Shown here piece after piece: positions 1 through 5,780 of a stretch of DNA of 7,150 bases. Both the position numbers and the translations under genes were made by a program. Origin of the DNA: Bacteroidales bacterium UBA1182 (GTDB lineage: Bacteria; Bacteroidota; Bacteroidia; Bacteroidales; Bacteroidaceae); assembly GCA_002310015.1 (NCBI GenBank), contig DBYQ01000021.1, forward strand, positions 9,712 through 16,861, in the 5' to 3' direction. The notes under the pieces are model-generated. The model was not told the DNA's origin, did not search any database, and worked only from the letters and a program-made list of their open reading frames with translations. The first letter of the stretch is position 1. Each line of letters opens with the position of its first letter.

Positions 1-440
1 GCCGGGTCATCAAAACCGCCCGCATATCGGGCCGCCTCATCAACTGAGAACATACGGCCTCCAACTGCCACCATCCTGTTTATCGTAGACTCCTTATAAA
101 TAACGGGGCGGATATCCACCGCATCCAGCATCTCGGCTGACTCTCTGAGTTCAACATCCAGCACCGTCTCGCGGGCGCTCACAACCGTAACCTCCTTAAA
201 TATGGCCGATTCATAACCCAGGCTGCTTACCTGAACCGTGTGTCGGCCCAAGGCGGCATTGTCTATTATGAACTGACCGTTTGCATCGGCCGCACACCCC
301 TTATCCTCACCTGTTAACAGGACTGTAGCAAAAGGAATGGGTTGGGTTGTTACGGCATCCCTGATAGTGCCGCGAATGATCTGTGCCTGAATCGCTGTGC
401 TCATTATTGACAGCGCGATTAATGTGATTTGCTTTTTCAT
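1..440 (-). CDS. TonB-dependent receptor-type outer-membrane protein, N-terminal part (runs off window)
   Basis: Only the N-terminal 146 codons are present; the gene continues beyond the left edge. The start is the ATG at 440-438, followed by MKKQITLIALSIM, a Sec signal peptide with likely cleavage after Ala19 (IQA|Q). Residues about 20-103 read as a carboxypeptidase-like regulatory (CarboxypepD_reg-like) beta-sandwich: IRGTIRDAVTTQPIPFATV, then DANGQF, then VSSLGYES. The following stretch, GRMFSVDEAARYAGGFDDPA (residues 128-147), resembles the start of the plug domain in Bacteroidota TonB-dependent receptors carrying this N-terminal domain. Family knowledge places such proteins in the outer membrane, taking up ligands with energy from TonB. 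The substrate cannot be told and no SusD partner is visible. It is transcribed divergently from the regulator at 651. The barrel is not in view, so another surface protein with the same N-domain is possible but less likely. Confidence 0.8.
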   Translation of the reverse strand, partial: MKKQITLIALSIMSTAIQAQIIRGTIRDAVTTQPIPFATVLLTGEDKGCAADANGQFIIDNAALGRHTVQVSSLGYESAIFKEVTVVSARETVLDVELRESAEMLDAVDIRPVIYKESTINRMVAVGGRMFSVDEAARYAGGFDDP

Positions 441-458
441 TGTTCTAAAATTTTGCCG

Positions 459-490
459 CAAAAGTATGGTGGCACGCAGTTCTGCACAAG
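459..490 (-). promoter_or_regulatory. Bacteroidota-type promoter for the minus-strand receptor gene
   Basis: Read on the minus strand, TACTTTTG (466-459) matches the -7 consensus TAnnTTTG. CTTG (490-487) serves as the -33 box, with exactly 20 bases between them. Transcription should start near position 452, leaving a leader of only about 10-15 bases before the ATG at 440. The consensus comes from the literature on the Bacteroides primary sigma factor; the match is read directly from the sequence, and the start site is inferred. Confidence 0.65.
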
Positions 491-525
491 AAAGCAAAGT
501 TTACATCGGGATTTAATCCTGCTAC

Positions 526-557
526 TTTGCGTTGCATTCCGAATAATTGTATATTTG
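526..557 (+). promoter_or_regulatory. Bacteroidota-type promoter for the XRE regulator gene
   Basis: TTTG (526-529) and TATATTTG (550-557) are separated by 20 bases, a full match to the TTTG-N19-21-TAnnTTTG promoter of Bacteroidota. Transcription should begin near 563-566, which gives a leader of about 85 bases before the ATG at 651. The -7 box touches the GCTAC/GTAGC inverted repeat at 557-571, so a protein bound there could block initiation. Confidence 0.7.
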
Positions 558-571
558 CTACGGAAAGTAGC
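557..571. promoter_or_regulatory. Candidate operator: GCTAC-N5-GTAGC inverted repeat
   Basis: A perfect dyad with 5-base arms (GCTAC 557-561, GTAGC 567-571) and a 5-base spacer lies on the predicted transcription start of the regulator gene. A further GCTAC occurs at 521-525, next to the -33 box. XRE-family regulators commonly bind short dyads over their own promoters, so an autoregulatory operator is plausible. Short dyads also arise by chance, and this one partly overlaps the stem-loop at 569-595. Confidence 0.35.
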
Positions 572-595
572 ATTCATATAGGACTATGTAATGCT
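569..595 (+). promoter_or_regulatory. Stem-loop at the predicted 5' end of the regulator mRNA
   Basis: AGCATTCATA (569-578) can pair with TATG-T-AATGCT (585-595). This gives ten base pairs with one bulged T (589) and the loop TAGGAC (579-584). It begins a few bases after the predicted transcription start. A second small dyad, ATGCT-TGTAC-AGCAT, follows at 599-613. The pairing is read directly from the sequence. A role as an mRNA-stabilising leader hairpin, a DNA operator or a translational control element is inference. Confidence 0.4.
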
Positions 596-650
596 CTGAT
601 GCTTGTACAGCATACAGGCGGGAGGTAATTTTGCAGCAAAAACCAAGGTT

Positions 651-1496
651 ATGAAACTATCAGAAAAAATCCGTACATTAAGAAAGAACGCCGGGCTCTC
701 ACAGGAGCAGCTGGGCGAGAAAATCAACGTATCACGTCAGGCCATTACCAAATGGGAAAGCGGCGACGGTCTGCCTGACATCTACAATCTTGTAGCGCTC
801 TCCAACCTCTTTTCAATCACGCTTGATGAGCTTATGGCGCAGGAGAAAGCCGTAGCCGACAAGCGTTTCCTCTACGAGAGCCACGTTGAGTATGACATCG
901 ACAGGCTCTGCAAGTTTGACATGAACCTGTACGCAAGCGCGGACCTTACCATACGTGCATACGATGGTGAGAAACTGCAGCTTTACGCCGGCTCACGTGA
1001 AATAAAGGACCTTGACAAACTCTTCAAGGTAAAGGCCGATGACAGCGGCCGCTCATTTGACGTGGATATCCGCACCAGCCTTGCCAAGACGCTCTGCAGC
1101 AAATCACTCTCACTTGAGGTGCTCCTACCCCAAAAATATATCAAATCAATAGAGGTGGCGGCCAAGACCGGCCATATGACCGTCCGTCAGATAACCGCCC
1201 AGCTGATAGAACTTGACACCAACGCCCGTGAAATGACAATTGATGATGTACACGGCACAGTCGATATAACCGGAAGCCAGGATATGCAGATCACCTGCAA
1301 CACCCTTGACGGCGACATCTCCGTGAATCAGACCGGATCAGTATCGCACCTTATCATACCTGCAGGCACGGACATCCGCACCCGTTGCCGAGGCCTCAAC
1401 ACCCGCCTCATCACCGCTGACTCCGTAACCGTCACCCCCGATGCCCCCTACCTGATTGAACTCAACGGATTCAGCTCAGAGCTCACCATCGGATGA
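651..1496 (+). CDS. XRE-family helix-turn-helix regulator with DUF4097-like C-terminal domain
   Basis: The protein has 281 residues. Residues 3-60 form a lambda-repressor-type (XRE, HTH_3) DNA-binding domain; LSQEQLGEKINVSRQAITKW (residues 16-35) contains the helix-turn-helix. After a linker, residues about 85-281 are beta-rich with repeated hydrophobic alternation (DVHGTVDITGS, then NTLDGDISVNQTGS). This resembles DUF4097-type beta-solenoid domains. No signal peptide or membrane helix is visible, so the protein is probably a cytoplasmic transcription factor whose C-terminal domain senses a ligand or mediates assembly; that role is inferred. The ATG at 651 is chosen because MKLSEKIRTLRKNAGLS is the usual start of such domains. 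An in-frame TTG at 603 would add 16 residues of no domain value. It lies 143 bases upstream of the efflux operon on the same strand and may control it, itself, or the divergent receptor gene. Confidence 0.88.
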   Translation: MKLSEKIRTLRKNAGLSQEQLGEKINVSRQAITKWESGDGLPDIYNLVALSNLFSITLDELMAQEKAVADKRFLYESHVEYDIDRLCKFDMNLYASADLTIRAYDGEKLQLYAGSREIKDLDKLFKVKADDSGRSFDVDIRTSLAKTLCSKSLSLEVLLPQKYIKSIEVAAKTGHMTVRQITAQLIELDTNAREMTIDDVHGTVDITGSQDMQITCNTLDGDISVNQTGSVSHLIIPAGTDIRTRCRGLNTRLITADSVTVTPDAPYLIELNGFSSELTIG

Positions 1497-1507
1497 TGCA
1501 TTCTTAA

Positions 1508-1531
1508 CACAGGGGGACAGTCCCTTTTGTG
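1508..1531. repeat. REP-like hairpin repeat, copy 1 (possible terminator of the regulator gene)
   Basis: This 24-base element begins 12 bases after the regulator stop codon. Its core is the dyad GGGAC-A-GTCCC (1514-1524). The outer bases CACA and TGTG also pair, and G-T wobbles between them extend the stem in RNA. It is followed by TTTT (1525-1528), so it could act as a weak terminator. The reverse complement matches 7097-7120 at 22 of 24 positions. Two near-identical copies directly after stop codons point to a dispersed palindromic element. Confidence 0.65.
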
Positions 1532-1555
1532 CCCCTCCCTCTACCACTTAAAAAA

Positions 1556-1563
1556 CGTTAACG
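1556..1563. promoter_or_regulatory. CGTTAACG palindrome upstream of the efflux operon
   Basis: A perfect 8-base palindrome lies 36 bases upstream of the predicted -7 box of the efflux operon, at the distance where an activator or repressor site could sit. A GC-only run (GGGCGCGCGG, 1569-1578) follows where a -33 box would be expected. An operator role is inference from position and symmetry only. Confidence 0.25.
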
Positions 1564-1599
1564 AGTACGGGCGCGCGGAATAAAAAGGTGTCAATTCTG

Positions 1600-1607
1600 T
1601 AAATTTG
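1600..1607 (+). promoter_or_regulatory. Likely -7 element of the efflux operon promoter
   Basis: TAAATTTG matches the Bacteroidota -7 consensus TAnnTTTG and would place the transcript start near 1613-1616, about 25 bases before the adaptor ATG. No TTG or TTTG lies 19-21 bases upstream; the region around 1570-1580 is GC-rich. The promoter is therefore half-consensus, which would fit weak basal or activator-dependent expression. A small dyad, AATAG-AAATA-CTATT (1615-1629), lies directly on the predicted start. Confidence 0.5.
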
Positions 1608-1639
1608 CGCGTTTAATAGAAATACTATTTCAATCCAAT

Positions 1640-2731
1640 ATGAATAAGACAACCAAACGTGTGCTTATTGCCGTTATCGTGATAGGCCTTGCAGTATGGG
1701 GCATTATCAGTTTCAAACCTAAGAAAAACAGTGATATTCCTGCTGGTCCTATGCCCGGAGCAATGGGAGGCCCGGCAGCGGCACTGGGCCGTGGCGGCCA
1801 AACCTTACTGGTGCGTCACGTGATTATGCAGCCCACAGAACTTGTGGACGGAATCAACATCAGCGGTAGCCTCATCCCCAATGAGGAGGTGAACCTATCA
1901 TTCGAGACATCGGGCAAGATTACCGGTATTTTCTTTGAGGAGGGCAGCAAAGTAAAGAAAGGTCAGGTTCTGGCCAAGATAAACGATGCCCCTCTCCAAG
2001 CACAGCTCAAGAAGCTTGAGGCCCAGTATCAGTCAACTGAGGACCGTCTGGCCCGCCAGAAAGCGCTCTACGAGAAAGAGGCCGTAAGTAAGGAGGCATA
2101 CCAGGAAGCCGAGGCCAACTTCAACAAGTTGCAGGCCGATATAGAGGAATGTAAAGCCAAGCTGGACCAGACTGAGCTCAAGGCACCGTTTGACGGAATC
2201 ATCGGCCTGCGTCAAGTGAGCGTAGGTGCATATGCATCACCCAGCATCAACGTGGCTACACTTACCAACACCGAGAAACTTAAAGTTGAGTTTGCAATAC
2301 CGGAGCGTTACGCCGGCGTGCTTCAGAACGGTGCCAAGCTGACCTTCACGGTCGAGGGCATTGATGAGGTATTCCCCGCACAGGTGTACGCCACCAACTC
2401 AAAGGTTGACCAGGGCACCCGCACCTATCTGGTCCGCGCCATTTACAACAACGCCGGCGGCAAGCTGGTTCCCGGCCGATATGTAAGCGTAACCCTGAAC
2501 ACACGCACATTCGATAACGCCCTGGCTGTTCCCAGTGAGGCAATCATATCCGAGATGGGCATTGACAAGGTGTTCCTGTACAAGGCCGGCAAGGCCATCC
2601 CGCAGGAGATTACCAAGGGTCTGCGTACCGATGCCATGGTACAGGTACTGAGCGGCCTGAACGTAGGCGATACAGTAATTACCAGCGGTACAATGCAGCT
2701 GCGTACCGGAATGAGGGTTGAACTGAAATAA
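1640..2731 (+). CDS. RND efflux periplasmic adaptor (membrane fusion protein)
   Basis: The 363-residue adaptor should link the inner-membrane pump encoded next to the TolC-type channel. Residues 1-6 are basic and cytoplasmic, and 7-25 form a single N-terminal membrane anchor (RVLIAVIVIGLAVWGIISF). No lipobox cysteine is present, so it is not a lipoprotein. A Gly/Pro/Met/Ala-rich linker spans 35-53. The lipoyl halves are at 84-115 (SGKITGIFFEEGSKVKKGQV) and 178-208 (LKAPFDGIIGLRQVSVGAYA), flanking a charged alpha-helical hairpin at 117-177. A beta-barrel domain covers about 213-288, ending with the family motif LVPGRYVSVTL, and a membrane-proximal domain covers 290-363. Length and order match HlyD/AcrA-type adaptors. 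The AT-rich leader has no Shine-Dalgarno sequence. It is the first gene of the operon, 13 bases before the pump gene. The specific substrate is not deducible. Confidence 0.95.
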   Translation: MNKTTKRVLIAVIVIGLAVWGIISFKPKKNSDIPAGPMPGAMGGPAAALGRGGQTLLVRHVIMQPTELVDGINISGSLIPNEEVNLSFETSGKITGIFFEEGSKVKKGQVLAKINDAPLQAQLKKLEAQYQSTEDRLARQKALYEKEAVSKEAYQEAEANFNKLQADIEECKAKLDQTELKAPFDGIIGLRQVSVGAYASPSINVATLTNTEKLKVEFAIPERYAGVLQNGAKLTFTVEGIDEVFPAQVYATNSKVDQGTRTYLVRAIYNNAGGKLVPGRYVSVTLNTRTFDNALAVPSEAIISEMGIDKVFLYKAGKAIPQEITKGLRTDAMVQVLSGLNVGDTVITSGTMQLRTGMRVELK

Positions 2732-2744
2732 TCCTGCCGCACCC

Positions 2745-5700
2745 ATGAACATCTCTGAACTTAGTATCAGACGCCCGGTACTTGCAACAGTACTGGTGCT
2801 CATAATAATACTGTTCGGTATCGTAGGTTACACCAGCCTTGGTGTGCGCGAGTACCCATCAGTAGATAACCCAATCATATCGGTATCGGCCTCTTACCCT
2901 GGAGCCAACGCTGAGGTTATTGAGAATCAGATTACAGAGCCTCTGGAGCAGCAGATCAACGGAATCCCCGGTATCCGCTCGCTCTCATCGGTCAGCCAGT
3001 ACGGAAGCAGCCGCATAACCGTAGAGTTTGAGCTCTCTGTTGATCTTGAGACCGCCGCCAATGACGTGCGTGACAAGGTATCGCGCGCCCAGCGAATGCT
3101 GCCCCGCGACTGCGATCCCCCCACGGTATCCAAGGCCGATGCCGACGCAATGCCAATCCTTATGGTGGCCCTGCACTCCGATAAGCGCTCCCTACTGGAA
3201 CTCAGCGAACTGGCAGACCTTGTGGTAAAGGAGCAACTCCAGACCATCCAGGACGTAAGCTCCGTAATGATATGGGGTGAGAAGCGTTACTGCATGCGTC
3301 TGTGGCTTGATCCAGTAAAGATGTCAGGTTACGGCATAACCCCAATGGACGTAAAGAATGCCCTTGACAAGGAGAACGTGGAACTGCCTTCAGGTACAAT
3401 TGAAGGTAATACCACCGAGCTTGAGATACGCACCCTGGGCCAGATGCACACCACCCAGGAGTTCAACGACCTGGTAATAAAGCATGACGGCACCAAGGTA
3501 ATCCGTTTCAGCGACGTAGGTCAGGCCGAGTTGAGCCCCCGCGACATAAAGAGTTACATGAAGATGAACGGCATCCCCATGGTTGGTGTGGCGGTTACCC
3601 CCCAGCCCGGTGCCAACCACATCAACATAGCCAACGCCGTCTATGACCGCATGAAACTCATGGAAAAGGACCTCCCAGAGGACGTGGGTTACGAGTACGG
3701 ATTTGACAACACCCGCTTTATCCGCGCCAGTATCAATGAGGTAAAGACCACCCTGTATGAGGCATTCATCCTGGTTATACTCATAATATTCCTGTTCCTG
3801 CGTGACTGGCGTGTAACACTTATTCCTTGCCTTGTAATCCCTGTATCAATTGTAGGTGCATTCTTTGTAATGTACATGCTGGGATTCAGTATCAACGTGC
3901 TCTCCATGCTTGCGGTGGTACTATCGGTAGGACTTGTGGTCGATGACGCCATAGTGATGACCGAGAACATCTACAACCGAATAGAAAAGGGCATGACCCC
4001 ACTTCAGGCCGGCATAGACGGCTCGCGCGAGATCCTGTTCGCCATCATATCGACCTCAATCACACTGCTCTGCGTATTCGTACCTATCGTATTCATGCAG
4101 GGCCAGACGGGCCGTCTGTTCCGCGAGTTTGCATTCGTGATTGCAGGCGCTGTGGTGATATCCACCTTTGCTGCCCTCACATTCACCCCAATGCTCTCTA
4201 CCAAGATTCTGGTAAAGCGTGAAAAGAAGAATGCGTTCTACGCATGGTCAGAGCCTTTCTTTGATGGCATGAACAAGTATTACAGCAAGAGCCTTGAGTT
4301 CATCCTGCGTAACCGCTGGATAACAATAGTCACCATGGTGCTGGCGCTGGGAGCAGCAGTCTGGATGTGGACCAAGACCCCGTCTGAGATGGCTCCAATG
4401 GAAGACCGTTCACAGGTGACAGTCCGCACCCAGGGCCCCGAGGGCGTAACCTATGAGTACATGCGTGACTACACCGAGCGCATAAACGATGTGGTCGATT
4501 CACTTATGCCCGATGCCAAGTTCGTGACCGCACGAGTATCATCGGGAGGCGGTAACATTCAGATTACCCTCAAGGACATTAACGAGCGCAGCTACTCGCA
4601 GATGGAGGTGTTTGAAAAGCTGAGCGCCGCAGTACGCCGTGAGAACGACGCCCGCGCATTCGTGCAGCAGCAGTCGTCATTTGCAGGCGGCCGAGGCGGT
4701 ATGCCGGTTCGTTACGTTCTGCAGGCTACCAACATCGAGAAGCTGCAGGATGTGCTGCCCACATTCCTGGCCCGCGTAAATGAGAACCCCGCCTTCCAGA
4801 TGGCTGATGCTGACCTTAAGTTCTCCAAGCCTGAGGTCCGCATATCAATCAACCGAGAGAAGGCCAACCTGCTTGGCGTAAGCACCCGTGACATTGCGCA
4901 GACCCTGCAATGGGGACTTAGCGGTCAGCGTATGGGTTACCTCTACATGAACGGAAAACAGTATGATATAATTGGTGAGATTAACCGTCAGCAGCGTAAC
5001 ACCACCCAGGCCCTCAAGTCCATCTACATGCGTAGCGGAAACGGCAGCATGATACAGATGGAAAATCTAGTCGATCTTAAGGAGGATATCGCACCACCCC
5101 GCCTGTACCGTTACAACCGTTTTGTATCGGCCACCGTATCGGCCGGACTGGGTAAAGGCTACACTCTTGGACAGGCTCTTGACGAGATGGACAAAATTGC
5201 CAAGGAGACTCTGGATGATACCTTCCGCACCGCACTTACCGGTGAGTCAAAGGATTTCCGCGAGAGCTCCAACAGTCTGCTGTTCGCTTTCGGTCTGGCA
5301 CTGTTGCTTATCTACCTGATCCTGGCTGCACAGTTTGAGAGTTTCAAGGATCCGCTCATAGTTATGATTACCGTGCCTCTGGCTGTGTTCGGAGCACTTG
5401 TATTCCTGCGCGGAGGGGCTCAGACAATGAACATATTCAGTGAGATTGGCATAATAATGCTGATAGGACTTGTGGCCAAGAACGGTATCCTGATAGTGGA
5501 GTTTGCCAACCAGAAACAGGAGGCCGGAATTGACAAGTTCATAGCTATCCGTGATGCATCAATACAGCGTCTAAGACCTATCCTCATGACCAGTACATCA
5601 ACCATGCTGGGTCTGCTGCCGCTTATGTTCGCCCACGGTGAAGGAAGCGCCGGACGTGTGGCTATGGGTACAGCCGTTGTAGGCGGTATGCTTATATCCA

Positions 5701-5780
5701 CATTCTTTACCATGTACATTGTACCTGCCATATACAGCTACATTTCAACTGACCGTAAAACCCGCAAGAAAAAGGAATGA
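2745..5780 (+). CDS. RND multidrug efflux pump, inner-membrane permease (AcrB/MexB-type, HAE1 family)
   Basis: The protein has 1011 residues, close to the 1020-1050 usual for HAE1 pumps. It is a proton-driven antiporter that passes drugs, bile acids or other amphiphiles from periplasm or membrane to the outer channel. Transmembrane helix 1 is at 12-30, and helices 2-6 lie between 337 and 485. Helix 7 is at 522-542 and helices 8-12 lie between 844 and 1000. Two large periplasmic porter/docking loops (about 31-336 and 543-840) separate them. The proton-relay residues are intact: Asp400-Asp401 in VGLVVDDAIVMTEN (helix 4), Lys912 in GLVAKNGILIVEFAN (helix 10) and Thr976 in MGTAVVGGM (helix 12), equivalent to AcrB D407/D408, K940 and T978. 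This argues for a working drug-type pump. A lone Asp or different charges in helix 4 would have suggested a metal or other RND branch. The C-terminus is a short basic tail. The stop overlaps the channel start by four bases. Confidence 0.96.
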   Translation: MNISELSIRRPVLATVLVLIIILFGIVGYTSLGVREYPSVDNPIISVSASYPGANAEVIENQITEPLEQQINGIPGIRSLSSVSQYGSSRITVEFELSVDLETAANDVRDKVSRAQRMLPRDCDPPTVSKADADAMPILMVALHSDKRSLLELSELADLVVKEQLQTIQDVSSVMIWGEKRYCMRLWLDPVKMSGYGITPMDVKNALDKENVELPSGTIEGNTTELEIRTLGQMHTTQEFNDLVIKHDGTKVIRFSDVGQAELSPRDIKSYMKMNGIPMVGVAVTPQPGANHINIANAVYDRMKLMEKDLPEDVGYEYGFDNTRFIRASINEVKTTLYEAFILVILIIFLFLRDWRVTLIPCLVIPVSIVGAFFVMYMLGFSINVLSMLAVVLSVGLVVDDAIVMTENIYNRIEKGMTPLQAGIDGSREILFAIISTSITLLCVFVPIVFMQGQTGRLFREFAFVIAGAVVISTFAALTFTPMLSTKILVKREKKNAFYAWSEPFFDGMNKYYSKSLEFILRNRWITIVTMVLALGAAVWMWTKTPSEMAPMEDRSQVTVRTQGPEGVTYEYMRDYTERINDVVDSLMPDAKFVTARVSSGGGNIQITLKDINERSYSQMEVFEKLSAAVRRENDARAFVQQQSSFAGGRGGMPVRYVLQATNIEKLQDVLPTFLARVNENPAFQMADADLKFSKPEVRISINREKANLLGVSTRDIAQTLQWGLSGQRMGYLYMNGKQYDIIGEINRQQRNTTQALKSIYMRSGNGSMIQMENLVDLKEDIAPPRLYRYNRFVSATVSAGLGKGYTLGQALDEMDKIAKETLDDTFRTALTGESKDFRESSNSLLFAFGLALLLIYLILAAQFESFKDPLIVMITVPLAVFGALVFLRGGAQTMNIFSEIGIIMLIGLVAKNGILIVEFANQKQEAGIDKFIAIRDASIQRLRPILMTSTSTMLGLLPLMFAHGEGSAGRVAMGTAVVGGMLISTFFTMYIVPAIYSYISTDRKTRKKKE

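Noticed and set aside
603..650. Upstream in-frame TTG start giving a 297-residue regulator
   Set aside because: The added 16 residues (YSIQAGGNFAAKTKV plus start) match nothing in HTH domains and overlap a small dyad. The ATG at 651 gives the standard XRE N-terminus.
441..650. CRISPR leader, tRNA or known riboswitch in the intergenic region
   Set aside because: There are no regularly spaced direct repeats, no cloverleaf or CCA end, and no riboswitch core that I recognise; only promoters and short dyads are present.
2399..2803. 134-codon minus-strand open frame opposite the adaptor/pump junction
   Set aside because: It lies antisense to clear coding sequence, spans the end of one real gene and the start of the next, and shows no recognisable domain or promoter.
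2927..3247. Several 60-106 codon open frames on both strands inside the pump gene
   Set aside because: They are by-products of the codon bias of the 1011-residue pump gene, with no start context, domain or conservation signal visible.
2745..5780. Heavy-metal (CusA-type) or other non-drug RND branch
   Set aside because: The helix 4 Asp-Asp pair and helix 10 Lys of the HAE1 drug-pump branch are intact, and no Met-triad signature was recognised. The drug-type assignment fits better.
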